64,000 bases of DNA. It comes from Arcobacter caeni (GTDB lineage: Bacteria; Campylobacterota; Campylobacteria; Campylobacterales; Arcobacteraceae). The translations under genes were made by a program, and so were the position numbers. The notes under the pieces are model-generated. The model was not told the DNA's origin. It ran no database searches and was given only the letters and a program-made list of their open reading frames with translations. The stretch is taken from the NCBI RefSeq assembly GCF_003063245.1, contig NZ_MUXE01000007.1, positions 1-64,000 on the forward strand. Direction: 5' to 3'. The first letter of the stretch is position 1, and every line of letters starts with the position of its first letter. Shown here in pieces: positions 17,957-29,017 of the stretch.

Positions 17957-19572
17957 TATTTTCTTTTAGTTGCTTGTTTTACAAACTCTAAAATAATAGG
18001 ATTTGGCGTTTCTAAATGTGATGTAAATTCAGGGTGAAATTGAACTCCAACAAACCAAGGATGATCTTTTAATTCAACAGCTTCAATTAATCCATTTGAT
18101 TGACCTGAAATAATCATTCCCGCATTTTCTAATTGTTCTTTATATTTAGGATTTGCTTCATATCTATGTCTATGTCTTTCATAATAAATATCATTATTAC
18201 CATAAGCTTTTTGAAGATGAGTTCCTTTTAATGGCTCAAATGGATATTCACCTAATCTCATTGTTCCACCCATTGGTGATTCATGAGTTCTTAATTGTTT
18301 ATTTCCACTTTGATCAATAAATTCATCAATTAAATAAATTAAAGGATTTTTTGTAGCAGGATCAAATTCGATTGAGTTTGCATCTTCAAGACCAAGCACA
18401 TTTTTTGCAAATTCGATAATTGCTAATTGCATTCCTAAACAAATCCCTAAATAAGGAACTTTATTCTCTCTTGCGTATTTAATTGCTGCTAATTTACCAT
18501 TAACACCTCTTTGTCCAAAACCACCTGCAACTAAAATAGCATCAGAATTACCTATAATATCGTAAGCTCCAACATCTTCTATTCGCTCACTATCACACCA
18601 ATGAATATTTACTTTTGTGCTTAAATGTGCACCTGCGTGAATAAGCGCTTCTGTAAGTGATTTATATGACTCTTTTAAATCTAAATATTTTCCAACAAAT
18701 GCAATAGTTACTTCATTTTGAGGAAGTAAAATATTTTTTACTAAAGTATCCCATTTTTCCATATTTGGTTTAATTTTAATATTGAAATGTTCAGATAAAG
18801 GAGTTAAAATTCCTTCTTTAATAAATTGTAAAGGAACTTGATAAATAGATTGTGCATCACCAGCTTCAATAACTGCATTTCTATCAATATCACAAGCAAG
18901 AGCAAGTTTATCTTTTAAATTTTTTGGCAATTCTCTTTCAGTTCTACAAACTAACATATGAGGAGTAATACCAATTCTTCTTAATTCTTGAACAGAATGT
19001 TGAGTTGGTTTAGTTTTAAGTTCACCTGCTGCTTTTATGTAAGGTACTAAACTTAAATGAATATTCATAGTATTTGATTTTGGAAGTTCATGTCTAATTG
19101 ATCTAATTGCTTCCATAAATGGTAAGCCCTCAATGTCTCCAACTGTTCCACCAAGCTCAATAATTAAAAAATCATTATCTTCAGTTGCTGCATAAATTCT
19201 TTCTTTAATTTCATCAACTACATGAGGGATTACTTGAATAGTTTTACCCAAATATCCACCTTCTCTTTCTCTTTTAATTACACTTTGGTAAACTTGTCCT
19301 GTTGTAAAACTATTTATTTTAGTTAAAGTTTTATCAATAAATCTTTCGTAATTTCCTAAATCTAAGTCTGTTTCTGCACCATCTGCTGTAACAAAAACTT
19401 CCCCATGTTCAAGTGGACTCATAGTTCCTGGATCTACATTTAAGTAAGGGTCGATTTTAAGCATACTCACTTTAAAGCCTGATTGTTTTAATATTGTTGC
19501 AATAGAAGCAGAAGTTATACCTTTTCCTAGTGAACTAAGAACTCCACCTGTTACAAAAATGAATTTTGTCAT
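17956..19572 (-). CDS. pyrG: CTP synthase
   Basis: 538-residue PyrG, which makes CTP from UTP, ATP and glutamine. The N-terminal synthetase domain begins [15 protein letters not shown]; the C-terminal class I glutamine amidotransferase domain has GICLGMQ (nucleophile Cys about 377) and HPEF (His/Glu about 511-513). Length is standard. It is followed directly by recJ on the same strand. Confidence 0.98.
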   Translation of the reverse strand: MTKFIFVTGGVLSSLGKGITSASIATILKQSGFKVSMLKIDPYLNVDPGTMSPLEHGEVFVTADGAETDLDLGNYERFIDKTLTKINSFTTGQVYQSVIKREREGGYLGKTIQVIPHVVDEIKERIYAATEDNDFLIIELGGTVGDIEGLPFMEAIRSIRHELPKSNTMNIHLSLVPYIKAAGELKTKPTQHSVQELRRIGITPHMLVCRTERELPKNLKDKLALACDIDRNAVIEAGDAQSIYQVPLQFIKEGILTPLSEHFNIKIKPNMEKWDTLVKNILLPQNEVTIAFVGKYLDLKESYKSLTEALIHAGAHLSTKVNIHWCDSERIEDVGAYDIIGNSDAILVAGGFGQRGVNGKLAAIKYARENKVPYLGICLGMQLAIIEFAKNVLGLEDANSIEFDPATKNPLIYLIDEFIDQSGNKQLRTHESPMGGTMRLGEYPFEPLKGTHLQKAYGNNDIYYERHRHRYEANPKYKEQLENAGMIISGQSNGLIEAVELKDHPWFVGVQFHPEFTSHLETPNPIILEFVKQATKRK

Positions 19573-19653
19573 TAAAAATACTCCATAAAAATAGTTGTTA
19601 AATATATAATCGCGATTGTATCTAAGTTTTGTTGATAAGTAAGTTAAGCTAGG

Positions 19654-19679
19654 CTAGATAAGAGATTTCTCTTATCTAG
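19654..19679. terminator. Hairpin downstream of ccoG
   Basis: Perfect 12-bp inverted repeat CTAGATAAGAGA / TCTCTTATCTAG separated by two bases, just past the ccoG stop. There is no T run on the minus side, so it may be an RNA-stabilising or attenuated terminator hairpin rather than a canonical one. Confidence 0.5.
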
Positions 19680-19682
19680 TGT

Positions 19683-21068
19683 TTATTGTTGTAGTTTATC
19701 TAATCTAGGATAGATAAATACGGCTTTTCTGAATACCACAATTTTAGTTGGGTCTTCTTTTGCAAAGGCTTTTAATGTAACTGATATAGGTGTATCTTTA
19801 GTATTATCACTAACTAAAATTTTGTCAGTTTCAAGAATAACAACTTTTTTTGCAAGTTTTCCTGGACTTAAAGTAAATGATTCGAATCTTGTGATTTTAA
19901 TATCTGGATTATCAACAATTTCTAAATCATAAGTTAATGTTTTTGATTCTGTATTTTGGAATAATAAAACATAATTATTAGTAACCAGATTATCTTCTTT
20001 TACTTTATAAAGCTGTGTAGTTTTATTAATATTTAAAAGCATATACTCTTTTTCACCACCCATTACAAATAATAATCCAATTACAACAACTAAAGCAACA
20101 AAATACATAATAGATGATTTTCTAATTAGTTTTGTTGGAATGTCGTTTTTAACTTGATTTGTACTTGACCATTGAACTAAAGATGGTTTTCCTAATTTTC
20201 CCATTACCGTTGTACAAGCATCTACACACTCTAAACAGTTTATACATTCAAGTTGTAAACCTTTTCTAATATCAATGTGAGTAGGGCAAACAGTTACACA
20301 TGATTCACATGTTGTACATTCATTTGTTGGTTCAGGTAAATCTTTTACTTTAAAAATAATTTTTTCATGATGTTCATTATAAATTGTTCCACCTCTATTT
20401 GTAGAGTAAATTGCTTGATATGTATCATTATCATATAAAACAGATTGAACCCTTGAATAAGGACAGATATAAATACAGAAATCTTCTTTTAAAAATACTA
20501 TATCATAAACCAAAAATGCTGCAATTGCTAAAACAAATCCGATTAAAAATAGATGTTCAGTTGGATCTTGTAAATAAGTAAAAAAATCTTCAGGAGGAAC
20601 AAAAAACCATAAAAAGTTAGATGCTGCAAGAAGTGATAAACATGTCCAAAGAATTAAACCAATAACTTTTTTTGTTTTATTTTCTGCTTTTGATAAATCT
20701 GGATCTTTTTGTTTGTTTTTGATTCTTCTTAAGCCTAAAAGTGTTGCTTCAATTAAATCTCTATAAATTACCCTAAAAATAGTTTGTGGACAAGCCCAGC
20801 CACACCAAGCTCTTCCACCAAGTGAAGTAGCTGCAAAAATTCCTAAAAATAAAAGCATTAATAAAAATGGCATTAAGTAAAGTTCTTGCATATCAAAAGC
20901 AGTCCCTAATAAATGCAATTGCTTTTTATCAAAAGATAATAGAAAAATGTGATTTCCATTAATCTTAATGAAGGGTAAACTTAACGCAACAATACTAGCT
21001 ATTAAGTAACCAATATACCTTTTATATCTGTAAGGAGTTTTTTTTAAAAATTCATTTTCTTTATTCAT
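19683..21068 (-). CDS. ccoG: Cytochrome c oxidase accessory protein CcoG
   Basis: 461-residue CcoG (RdxA/FixG), an inner-membrane iron-sulfur protein needed for copper handling and assembly of cbb3-type cytochrome oxidase. Five or so TM helices, the WCGWACPQT motif (about 86-94), a ferredoxin domain with CTTCESCVTVCP and CINCLECVDAC (about 240-275), and a C-terminal immunoglobulin-like periplasmic domain (about 340-455). The cbb3 structural genes ccoNOPQ are not in the window, so this copy is unlinked. It is preceded by a 98-bp gap with its promoter. Confidence 0.95.
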   Translation of the reverse strand: MNKENEFLKKTPYRYKRYIGYLIASIVALSLPFIKINGNHIFLLSFDKKQLHLLGTAFDMQELYLMPFLLMLLFLGIFAATSLGGRAWCGWACPQTIFRVIYRDLIEATLLGLRRIKNKQKDPDLSKAENKTKKVIGLILWTCLSLLAASNFLWFFVPPEDFFTYLQDPTEHLFLIGFVLAIAAFLVYDIVFLKEDFCIYICPYSRVQSVLYDNDTYQAIYSTNRGGTIYNEHHEKIIFKVKDLPEPTNECTTCESCVTVCPTHIDIRKGLQLECINCLECVDACTTVMGKLGKPSLVQWSSTNQVKNDIPTKLIRKSSIMYFVALVVVIGLLFVMGGEKEYMLLNINKTTQLYKVKEDNLVTNNYVLLFQNTESKTLTYDLEIVDNPDIKITRFESFTLSPGKLAKKVVILETDKILVSDNTKDTPISVTLKAFAKEDPTKIVVFRKAVFIYPRLDKLQQ

Positions 21069-21100
21069 TATAAAACCTTCTATAATTTTTATAATTTTAT

Positions 21101-21147
21101 ATAAAGTAAGCTTATAATTTGCATAATAAATTATAAGATTTACTTAT
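21101..21147 (-). terminator. Hairpin after the mnmG unit
   Basis: CTTATAATTT (21111-21120) pairs perfectly with AAATTATAAG (21128-21137), with a few further pairs outside after a mismatch. It lies just past the end of the 21167-22003 gene; terminator function is plausible but the flanks are AT-rich throughout. Confidence 0.4.
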
Positions 21148-21166
21148 ATAAAAATATTCTTATTAG

Positions 21167-22003
21167 TTACATTCTTACTAATTTATTAAATAATTCAATT
21201 TTTTCTTTTATTTCTAAAAGGATAATTGAAAGGTCTGTACACTTAAAATTTGCAATTGTAGGGTAATCTTTTATTATTAGTTCGAATTGATTAATTAATT
21301 CTTTTAAATTTCCTGATTCAATAACTGGAAGATTTAATTTTTTAATTAATTCTTCATCATAACTTTTATCAACTCTTTTAAATAAGACAGGGTTATTACC
21401 ACAAGCAAGAGATTCTAACGCTGTTTGAAGAGATGCTGTTAATAGATATTTTGAATTTTGTATAGTTTGAACATACTCTTCTTCATCAATAATATTTGAA
21501 AAATGATTAACAAATATTTTTTCATTTCCCAAAAAGAAATAATGACCCATTAAAAGATTAATATCATATTTTTTAGATTCTTCTATTATTCCTAAAAAGA
21601 GATTATGATAATCGTCATCTCCAAAAAAGATAGTTTTTTCAATAGAAGGATTTTTGTTTTTTGTGTAAATAGATTCATCAACAATAATTTCATTTAATTC
21701 TTCACCTATTCCATAAAGTAAAGTACAAAATTCACTCATATCTCTTCTCATAGCATCATTTACTTCGGGTGTTTCATAAATTAAAATATCTCTTCGTTGC
21801 ATTATATTATGTAAATTTCTTACAACATCAATATTTACATATTTTTTAACACCTAAATAATCTTTCGCAAATGCTCCTGCTCTAAAATCACTTGTACATA
21901 AAATTGGTTCAAATTCTTTTAGTGCATTTGCAATAGCAGCACATCTTCTTGTAGCATCAAGTCCAACTGTATGGCCACTTTTTGCATATAAATAGACTTG
22001 CAT
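21167..22003 (-). CDS. GT-B-fold glycosyltransferase-like protein (PseG/GT28-like), unknown
   Basis: 278-residue soluble protein. The N-terminus YLYAKSGHTVGLDATRRC resembles the GxGHxxR loop of PseG/SpsG and MurG-type GT-B enzymes, and the C-terminal LLTASLQTALESLACGNNPVLF resembles their GT28 acceptor-side motif (AGxxTxxExxxxGxP). This suggests a nucleotide-sugar hydrolase or transferase, but conserved catalytic residues are not certain. It begins one base after mnmG ends and is therefore co-transcribed with it. The fold call is by pattern only. Confidence 0.5.
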   Translation of the reverse strand: MQVYLYAKSGHTVGLDATRRCAAIANALKEFEPILCTSDFRAGAFAKDYLGVKKYVNIDVVRNLHNIMQRRDILIYETPEVNDAMRRDMSEFCTLLYGIGEELNEIIVDESIYTKNKNPSIEKTIFFGDDDYHNLFLGIIEESKKYDINLLMGHYFFLGNEKIFVNHFSNIIDEEEYVQTIQNSKYLLTASLQTALESLACGNNPVLFKRVDKSYDEELIKKLNLPVIESGNLKELINQFELIIKDYPTIANFKCTDLSIILLEIKEKIELFNKLVRM

Positions 22004-22004
22004 T

Positions 22005-23876
22005 TTATGCTTCTTTTTGTTTTATATTAATGTTTAGATGAATAATATCAAGTGCCGCTGGCGTAATTCCAGAAATTAAACTTGCATTAAAAAGTGTTGG
22101 AGGTCTGTGTCTTTCTAACTTTTCTATAACTTCATTTGATAATCCCGCAAGTCCTTTGAAAGAAAAGTTTTCAGGAATAGTGGCTTTTAGCATTTTTTTC
22201 ATTTTTTCAATTTGTTTTTGTTGTTTTTGAATATATCTATAATATTTTGCTTCAATGATAATTTGCTCTTTTAAATAATCATCAACAAAAGCATAATTAG
22301 GAACTAATTTATCAAATTTTGCCGCATCAATACTATTTCTACCTATTAAATCTATAAGTAAAACTTTATCATTTATTCTTTCTTCACCAATTGCTTCAAG
22401 TAGTTCTAAAGTCTCTTTTTTAGAAGTTACCCATTCGTTTGCCATAAATTCTAGTGCTTCATCTATAACTTTTCTTTTGTTTTCAACTTTTGCAATTGTA
22501 ATATCATCTATCAAACCAAAATTATGACCATATTGCGATAATCTTAAATCTGCATTTTCTTCTCTTAAAAGAAGCCTGTATTCTGCTCTTGAAGTAAACA
22601 TTCTATAAGGTTCGTTAGTTCCTTTTGTAACTAAATCATCAATTAAAACTCCAATATATGCTTCATCTCGTCTTAAAATAAATGGTTCTTTTTCATCAAT
22701 TGCAAGTGCTGCATTAATTCCTGCCATTAATCCTTGAGCTGCTGCTTCTTCATAACCAGTTGTTGCATTTATTTGCCCTGCATTATAAAGATTTTTTATT
22801 TTTTTGGTTTCTAAAGTATGTTTTAGTTCAGTAGGGTCAACATAATCATATTCAATTGCATAACCATATCTAACAACTTTTGCATTTTCAAGTCCAGCAA
22901 TTGAGTGAATCATATCTTTTTGAACATCAATAGGAAGAGAAGTTGATAAACCATTTATGTAATATTCCGTACACATAGCAGTTTGAGGTTCTAAAAATAG
23001 TTGGTGTCTATCTCGTTCTGCAAATCTATTTACTTTATCTTCAATACTTGGGCAATATCTTGGACCTAATCCTTCAATTTGACCTGTAAAAAGTGGCGCT
23101 CGATAAAAGTTTGAAGAGATTTTTTCGTGAGTTTCTAAATTTGTATATGTGATATAACATGGAAATTGAGTTGGTGAGAATTTTGATTTATCAGTTCTAA
23201 ATGAAAATGGTGAGGGATTAATATCACCACCATGCATATCCATAACTGAAAAATCAATAGAGTTTGCATCAATTCTTGAGGGAGTTCCTGTTTTTAGTCT
23301 TCCAACATTTAAACCTAATTCTTTTAATTGAATTGAAAGTGTGCTAGATGGTAATTCCCACGCACGACCTGCTTCATATCTATTTTCACCAATGTGAATA
23401 AGTCCTCTCATGAAAGTACCAGTTGTGATAATTACTTTTTTTGAAGTGAACTCTTCTGTTAATTTTGTTTTAACTCCATAAACTTCATTTCCGTTTTTTA
23501 CTAATAATGAAGATACTTCATCTTGATAAACTGATAAATTAGGAGTATTATGACAAACTTTTCTCATATATTCTCTATATTTATCCATATCAATTTGAGC
23601 ACGGCTTCCTTGAACCGCTGCACCTTTTGAAGCATTTAATATTCTAAATTGAATACCTGCAACATCAGTACAAAGTCCCATTTCTCCACCAATTGCATCA
23701 AGTTCTCGAACTAAATGACCTTTTGCAAGACCACCAACAGCTGGGTTACAACTTGCTGCTCCTATTTGTTCTACTAACATAGTAATTAAAAGAGTTTTTT
23801 TACCCATTCTAGCACTTGCAAGTGAGGCTTCAATCCCTGCATGACCACCACCAACAACGATTACATCATAATCCAT
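22005..23876 (-). CDS. mnmG: tRNA uridine-5-carboxymethylaminomethyl modification enzyme MnmG
   Basis: 623-residue MnmG (GidA). With MnmE it adds the carboxymethylaminomethyl group to wobble U34, using FAD, NADH and folate. FAD-binding [12 protein letters not shown] (residues 6-17), the [18 protein letters not shown] block, [21 protein letters not shown] and the C-terminal [11 protein letters not shown] helix are intact. It is divergent from ribE across a 156-bp gap. Confidence 0.98.
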   Translation of the reverse strand: MDYDVIVVGGGHAGIEASLASARMGKKTLLITMLVEQIGAASCNPAVGGLAKGHLVRELDAIGGEMGLCTDVAGIQFRILNASKGAAVQGSRAQIDMDKYREYMRKVCHNTPNLSVYQDEVSSLLVKNGNEVYGVKTKLTEEFTSKKVIITTGTFMRGLIHIGENRYEAGRAWELPSSTLSIQLKELGLNVGRLKTGTPSRIDANSIDFSVMDMHGGDINPSPFSFRTDKSKFSPTQFPCYITYTNLETHEKISSNFYRAPLFTGQIEGLGPRYCPSIEDKVNRFAERDRHQLFLEPQTAMCTEYYINGLSTSLPIDVQKDMIHSIAGLENAKVVRYGYAIEYDYVDPTELKHTLETKKIKNLYNAGQINATTGYEEAAAQGLMAGINAALAIDEKEPFILRRDEAYIGVLIDDLVTKGTNEPYRMFTSRAEYRLLLREENADLRLSQYGHNFGLIDDITIAKVENKRKVIDEALEFMANEWVTSKKETLELLEAIGEERINDKVLLIDLIGRNSIDAAKFDKLVPNYAFVDDYLKEQIIIEAKYYRYIQKQQKQIEKMKKMLKATIPENFSFKGLAGLSNEVIEKLERHRPPTLFNASLISGITPAALDIIHLNINIKQKEA

Positions 23877-23921
23877 GTTATTCCTTATAAATTTTTTTTG
23901 ATTTTATATTTGGGAAATTTC

Positions 23922-23951
23922 TTAGATAAATGTTTTCTTCCATTTATCTAA
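23922..23951. repeat. Inverted repeat upstream of ribE
   Basis: TTAGATAAATG (23922-23932) and CATTTATCTAA (23941-23951) form a perfect 11-bp inverted repeat with an 8-base spacer in the mnmG/ribE divergent gap. It lies about 80-110 bases before ribE, upstream of a TATTATAT-like -10 near 24000, so it may be an operator for either gene. Nothing resembling an FMN riboswitch is present. Confidence 0.5.
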
Positions 23952-24032
23952 AAAATTTATTAAAAGTAGTTAAAATTAGCTTCTTAACAATTTTTCGATA
24001 TTATATCTAAAATATATCAAAAGGTTTTTTAA

Positions 24033-24650
24033 GTGTTTACAGGACTTATACGAGAAATGGCAAAGGTTGTTAGTTTTAAAAACAATTTTTTGACATTAAG
24101 TGCAAAATATAATCCCAAAATAGGGGATTCAATAGCTATAAATGGAGCTTGTTTAACAGTTGTAAAAGTTACAAGTGATACTTTTACTGTTGAGCTTTCA
24201 CCTGAATCTCAAAAAATCTTAGCAATGGAAAACTATAAAGATGAGGTTCATATGGAACCTGCTATGATGATGGGTGATAGATTTGAAGGACATATTGTTC
24301 AAGGGCATGTTGATTGTTTGGGAACGGTAAAAGCTATTAAATCAAATGGAAATTCAACTGATTTTTTTATCTCTTTACCTAGTGAATATTCAAAATACAT
24401 TATTCCAAAAGGAAGTGTGAGTATTGATGGCGTTTCTTTAACTGTAAATGAAGTTATGGAAAACTCTTTTAGACTAACTATAATTCCTCATACTGTTAAA
24501 AATACTTTATTTAAAAATTATAAAGTTGGAACAAAAGTAAATTTGGAGACGGATATGTTTGCTAGATATATTTATAATATGTTTCAAGTAAACAAAAGTG
24601 AAAAAGCATTATCTTGGGATGATGTAGATAAAGTTATGGCTAGATACTAA
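24033..24650 (+). CDS. ribE: Riboflavin synthase, alpha subunit
   Basis: 205-residue riboflavin synthase, which dismutates two 6,7-dimethyl-8-ribityllumazines to riboflavin. The two lumazine-binding barrels begin MFTGLIREM and MMGDRFEGHIVQGHVD, with SIAINGACLTV and GSVSIDGVSLTV as the repeated substrate loops. The start is GTG at 24033, the usual MFTG beginning, with AAAAGG upstream. It is a lone gene divergent from mnmG and convergent with mreC. Confidence 0.97.
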   Translation: MFTGLIREMAKVVSFKNNFLTLSAKYNPKIGDSIAINGACLTVVKVTSDTFTVELSPESQKILAMENYKDEVHMEPAMMMGDRFEGHIVQGHVDCLGTVKAIKSNGNSTDFFISLPSEYSKYIIPKGSVSIDGVSLTVNEVMENSFRLTIIPHTVKNTLFKNYKVGTKVNLETDMFARYIYNMFQVNKSEKALSWDDVDKVMARY

Positions 24651-24656
24651 AGTATT

Positions 24657-25460
24657 TTATTTTTTGTTTTCACTTTTTAGTAAATTAGTGCTCATTGATT
24701 CATTATTACTTTTATAAGTATAAAAATATTTTTTCTTCAATACATTTACATAAGGTTTTACAGTTGCAATTTTCATATCTGTAAGATCTGTAACTTGAAT
24801 AACTCTTCCTACTTTTAAACCCTCAAAAAAGATATTATCCATACCTGAAGTTATAACTTCATCACCTTTTTTTATTTCAGCCCAAACAGGAATAAATTTT
24901 ATTTCTAATTCATCTTGATTTTTTGATGCAGTAATAATTCCAGGAGCTTTTTCTTCACCTATAAAAACAGCATAAGAACACTCTTTATTCCCATTTAATA
25001 ATCCAACTGCATTACCATTTTTATTTACAACAATTCCTGCTGAATAATTATCGGTAATAAGACCTAAAATAGTATCATTTTCTATTTTTTTATCTAACCA
25101 AACTTTTGTAAAGTCATTGTAATTTATGTAAGAAAGAACTTTAACGATTTCGATTTTAGATTTATTTTCAGGAATATCAATGTTAACTAAAAATTCTTTT
25201 AGTGTATGTAGTTGATTTTGTACATTTGTATATAATATTTTGTATTCTTTTAATTCACTATTTTCAATTTTCAATTTTTCAATTGTTTCTGCTTGATTAA
25301 AATGTTTTTCTAAAGATGTAGTAAAGTTAATAACTTTACTAATATATAAATTTTTAAAATCATTTAGAAAAGTGAATTTTTTAATTAGCAGTTCATCTAT
25401 CTGAAAAAGATAAGATGCTCCTGCAATTATAAAAAGTAATGCAAAAATAAATTTACGCAT
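24657..25460 (-). CDS. mreC: Rod-shape protein MreC
   Basis: 267-residue MreC, a periplasmic scaffold of the elongasome anchored by one N-terminal TM helix (about 3-20). A coiled coil lies at about 45-95, followed by the beta-domain with DNYSAGIVVNKNGNAVGLL and GDEVITSGMDNIFFEGLKVGRV. Its start overlaps the mreB end by 8 bases. mreD and pbp2/rodA are absent from this neighbourhood. Confidence 0.93.
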   Translation of the reverse strand: MRKFIFALLFIIAGASYLFQIDELLIKKFTFLNDFKNLYISKVINFTTSLEKHFNQAETIEKLKIENSELKEYKILYTNVQNQLHTLKEFLVNIDIPENKSKIEIVKVLSYINYNDFTKVWLDKKIENDTILGLITDNYSAGIVVNKNGNAVGLLNGNKECSYAVFIGEEKAPGIITASKNQDELEIKFIPVWAEIKKGDEVITSGMDNIFFEGLKVGRVIQVTDLTDMKIATVKPYVNVLKKKYFYTYKSNNESMSTNLLKSENKK

Positions 25461-26484
25461 TAGTTATTAGTTTAAGTAACTCTGGTTCGTTAAGAACTTG
25501 GCTTGTTCCATATGCAACTGATAATAAAGGTTCATCAGCAATTTTAACAGGAAGTCTGATAATATCACTTAAATATACATCTAATCCTCTGATTAATGCA
25601 CCACCACCTGTGATAATAACACCATTATCAACAATATCACTTGCTAAATCAGGAGGCATATTTTCAAGAACACTTTTAATTGATGAAACAATCTCTTTTA
25701 GTGGTTCTTTAATAGCAATTCTTACGCCTTCACTTCCAAGTTCAATTGTAGAAAGTAAACCAGAATTATCTCTTCCTTTTACTTTCATTTTTAACTCAGT
25801 ATCAAGTTTAATTGCAGTTCCAATTTCTATTTTGATATTTTCAGCAGTTCTTTCACCAATAAATAAATTGTAATTTTGTCTAACATGTTCGATAATAGAT
25901 TTATCAAATTTATCACCAGCAACTTTTATAGATTTGCATAAAACTAATCCACCAAGAGAAGTAACACCAATTTCTGTTGTTCCTCCACCAATATCAACAA
26001 CAATGTAACCAGCTGGATCAGATACAGGAATTCCAGCACCAATAGCAGCTGCCATTGGTTCTTCAACTAAAAATACTTCTCTCGCACCTGCGCTCATTGC
26101 TGATTCTTCAACTGCTTTTTTTTCAACTTGAGTAATACCATAAGGAATACAAATAATAATTCTTGGACGAATAAATGATTTTCTTGAGTGAGCTTTTTCA
26201 ATAAAATATCTAATCATTCTTTCAGTCATTTCAAAATCGGCAATTACACCATCTTGCATTGGACGAACAGCTTGAATATTTAAAGGAGTTTTCCCAATCA
26301 TTTGTTTAGCTTCTTGACCAACTGCTAAAATTCTATCTCTACCATTTTTGTCTTTTTGAACAGCAACAACTGATGGTTCATTTATAATGATACCTTTACC
26401 TCTTACTGAAACAATCGTATTTGCCGTTCCCAAGTCAATTGCCATATCACTTGAAAAAAGACCTATTAATTTATCTAAAAACAC
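25453..26484 (-). CDS. mreB: Rod-shape-determining actin homologue MreB
   Basis: 343-residue MreB, the bacterial actin that directs lateral wall synthesis. The ATP-binding phosphate loops AIDLGTANTIV (about 15-25) and YIVVDIGGGTTEIGV (about 158-172), and the adenosine motif NGVIITGGGALIRGL (about 285-299), are conserved. It lies 13 bases after clpX on the same strand. Confidence 0.98.
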   Translation of the reverse strand: MFLDKLIGLFSSDMAIDLGTANTIVSVRGKGIIINEPSVVAVQKDKNGRDRILAVGQEAKQMIGKTPLNIQAVRPMQDGVIADFEMTERMIRYFIEKAHSRKSFIRPRIIICIPYGITQVEKKAVEESAMSAGAREVFLVEEPMAAAIGAGIPVSDPAGYIVVDIGGGTTEIGVTSLGGLVLCKSIKVAGDKFDKSIIEHVRQNYNLFIGERTAENIKIEIGTAIKLDTELKMKVKGRDNSGLLSTIELGSEGVRIAIKEPLKEIVSSIKSVLENMPPDLASDIVDNGVIITGGGALIRGLDVYLSDIIRLPVKIADEPLLSVAYGTSQVLNEPELLKLITNA

Positions 26485-26497
26485 TTTTATATCCTTT

Positions 26498-27718
26498 CTA
26501 TGCTACTTTTGGTTCTTTTGTTTTAAGAACAACCTCTTTTGTTATTGTTATTGTTTTATTTTTATATTTTGGAAGGTCAAACATTATATCTAACATTATA
26601 TCTTCTAGTATAGAACGCAATCCTCTAGCTCCTGTTTTTCTAACAATTGCAAGTCTTGCTAACTCTTTTAATGCATCTTTTTCAAATTCTAATTTAACAT
26701 CATCCATTTGGAAAAGTTTGATATATTGCTTAATTAGCGCATTTTTTGGTTCTGTCAAAATATGAACCATATCATCTTCTGTTATTTCATTTAATGTAGC
26801 AACCATATGAAGTCTTCCTATTAATTCAGGAATTAAACCATATTTTACTAAATCATCTGCTTCTACTTTTGATAAAACTTTATCGTGGTCATTTTTACCT
26901 TTTTTATCTTGATTAAATCCAAGTACATTTGCACCTTGCTTTTTCTTGATAATATCTTCAAGCCCATCAAATGCTCCACCACAAATAAATAAAATATTTG
27001 TAGTATCAACTTGAAGTGCTTCTTGTCCTGGATGTTTTCTTCCACCTTTTGGAGGAACATTTACAACAGCACCTTCAACAATTTTTAGTAATGCTTGTTG
27101 AACTCCCTCTCCTGAAACATCTCTTGTAATTGATCTATTTTCACTCATTCGTGCTACTTTATCAACTTCATCAATAAAAATGATTCCTCTTTGAGCTTTT
27201 TTAATGTCGCCATCTGCTGCTTGAACAAGTCTTGTTACTACATTTTCAACATCATCCCCAACATATCCAGCTTCTGTTAAACTTGTAGCATCTGCAATTG
27301 CTAAAGGAACATCAAGATATTTAGAAATAGTTTGAGCTAAAAGTGTTTTTCCTGAACCAGTTGGTCCAATCAATAAAACATTTGATTTGCTTAATTCTGT
27401 ATCATCATCAATTTCATGGTGTCTAAAAATTCTTTTGTAGTGATTATAAACAGCAACACTTAGAACTTTTTTAGCTCTATCTTGTCCAATTACATATTCA
27501 TCTAATATTTTTTTTAGTTCAGCAGGAGTTTTGATTTTAATCTCTTTTGCTTCAGCAGTTGTAATCTTATTATCCAACTCTTCTATTGGAAGATTTCCAC
27601 TCATTATTTCATTTGCAGCTGTTACACAAGCTTTACAAATACAAGCATTATCTCCTGCAATTACAGGATTATCTTTAGTGTCTGTTGTTCCACAAAAATC
27701 ACATATAATCTTACTCAT
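26498..27718 (-). CDS. clpX: ATP-dependent Clp protease ATP-binding subunit ClpX
   Basis: 406-residue ClpX, the AAA+ unfoldase of ClpXP. N-terminal zinc-binding domain with CDFCG and CKAC (residues about 6-30), Walker A GPTGSGKT (about 118), Walker [11 protein letters not shown], the pore loop GYVGDDVE, the IGF-like ClpP loop (variant VLGFNQ) and sensor-2 TGARGLRSI. clpP is not adjacent. It lies in the lpxA-clpX-mreB-mreC block. Confidence 0.97.
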   Translation of the reverse strand: MSKIICDFCGTTDTKDNPVIAGDNACICKACVTAANEIMSGNLPIEELDNKITTAEAKEIKIKTPAELKKILDEYVIGQDRAKKVLSVAVYNHYKRIFRHHEIDDDTELSKSNVLLIGPTGSGKTLLAQTISKYLDVPLAIADATSLTEAGYVGDDVENVVTRLVQAADGDIKKAQRGIIFIDEVDKVARMSENRSITRDVSGEGVQQALLKIVEGAVVNVPPKGGRKHPGQEALQVDTTNILFICGGAFDGLEDIIKKKQGANVLGFNQDKKGKNDHDKVLSKVEADDLVKYGLIPELIGRLHMVATLNEITEDDMVHILTEPKNALIKQYIKLFQMDDVKLEFEKDALKELARLAIVRKTGARGLRSILEDIMLDIMFDLPKYKNKTITITKEVVLKTKEPKVA

Positions 27719-27728
27719 TTTATACCTA

Positions 27729-28511
27729 TTACTTTCTGTTAAAAGGAATGCCTCGTTTTGTATTTAATACAAAACTTGCTAATTCTTTTACATGTTTATT
27801 TTCGTTTGTTTCAAATAATTCACGAGCAACTTCTTGAAGAGGTTTTCCAGATTCAAAAAGTTCTTTATATGCTGATTTTATAGCATCTATATCTTCTCTA
27901 TTTTCAAATCTTCTTCGTAAACCAGTTAGATTTAATCCTCTTAAAACAGCTTTATTTCCCTCTGCTAAACAAAATGGAGGAATATCTTGCGCAACAGCTG
28001 ATGCGCCACCTACCATAACTTGAGTTCCGATTTTACAAAATTGGTGAATAGGTGTTAATCCACCAATTACTACAAAATCGTCACATTCAACATGACCTGC
28101 TAGTGTTGCACCATTTGCAAAAATACAATTATTTCCGATAATACAATCGTGAGCGACATGTACATAACCCATAAATAGGTTGTTGTCTCCAATTTTTGTG
28201 ATTGAACCACCACCAATTGTTCCTGGATTAAATAAAGTATATTCTCTTATTTTATTGTTATCACCAATTACTAATTCTACATCTTCACCGTTGAATTTTA
28301 AATCTTGAGGAATACTTCCAATTGCAGCATGAGAGAAGATATGATTATTTTTCCCAATAGTAGTTTTACCATCAATTAGTGTATGCGAATCTATAATTGT
28401 TCCATCACCAATTTTTACATTTTTCCCAATAATTGTAAAAGCACCAATAGTGATATTATCACCTAATATGGCACCTTCTTCAATTATTGCAGTTTTATGA
28501 ATATTGTTCAT
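27729..28511 (-). CDS. lpxA: UDP-N-acetylglucosamine acyltransferase LpxA
   Basis: 260-residue LpxA, which starts lipid A synthesis by transferring a 3-hydroxyacyl chain from ACP to UDP-GlcNAc. The N-terminal left-handed beta helix is built from hexapeptide repeats (for example [17 protein letters not shown]). The catalytic His lies in GYVHVAHDC and the C-terminal helical domain begins about residue 190. It is eleven bases after fabZ, with which it shares the acyl-ACP pool. Confidence 0.97.
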   Translation of the reverse strand: MNNIHKTAIIEEGAILGDNITIGAFTIIGKNVKIGDGTIIDSHTLIDGKTTIGKNNHIFSHAAIGSIPQDLKFNGEDVELVIGDNNKIREYTLFNPGTIGGGSITKIGDNNLFMGYVHVAHDCIIGNNCIFANGATLAGHVECDDFVVIGGLTPIHQFCKIGTQVMVGGASAVAQDIPPFCLAEGNKAVLRGLNLTGLRRRFENREDIDAIKSAYKELFESGKPLQEVARELFETNENKHVKELASFVLNTKRGIPFNRK

Positions 28512-28522
28512 TTATTTGCCTA

Positions 28523-28966
28523 TTATTTATCAACTATCATAGCTTTAAATTCAGCCTCAGCACATACTTTTCCATCTATAAATGCTTGTCCTTTTAAAAC
28601 CATAAGTGAGCTTTTCATTTTAATTACTTCTAATTCATAATCTAATCTATCACCTGGTCGTACAGGAGTTCTGAATTTAGCATTATCAATACTCATAAAA
28701 TAAATTACTTTATTTTTCATCTCTTCGTCTGTTAAATCAGAACTTTTAAGAGCTAAAACACCACCACATTGAGCCATACCTTCTAAAATTAATACACCTG
28801 GATAAATTGGATGACCTGGGAAATGTCCTTGAAAAGCTGGTTCTGAAATAGAAACATTTTTGAAACCTTTAATAGATTTTTTAAGTTCCATTTCCGTGAT
28901 TCTATCCACAAGTAACATTGGGTATCTATGAGGAAGAATTTCTTGAATTTGCATAATATCTAACAT
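28523..28966 (-). CDS. fabZ: 3-hydroxyacyl-[ACP] dehydratase FabZ
   Basis: 147-residue FabZ, a hot-dog-fold dehydratase of fatty-acid elongation. [13 protein letters not shown] at the start and [20 protein letters not shown] with the catalytic His and Glu are intact. Placed between lpxB and lpxA, it balances acyl flow between phospholipid and lipid A. Confidence 0.98.
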   Translation of the reverse strand: MLDIMQIQEILPHRYPMLLVDRITEMELKKSIKGFKNVSISEPAFQGHFPGHPIYPGVLILEGMAQCGGVLALKSSDLTDEEMKNKVIYFMSIDNAKFRTPVRPGDRLDYELEVIKMKSSLMVLKGQAFIDGKVCAEAEFKAMIVDK

Positions 28967-29017
28967 ATAATATCCTGATTTTTTTATTGAATGGCAAATA
29001 TTATATCTAAAAAATAA

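Noticed and set aside
23877-24032. FMN riboswitch before the riboflavin synthase gene
   Set aside because: The leader is too short and AT-rich, and has none of the conserved FMN-aptamer boxes; only a simple inverted repeat is seen.
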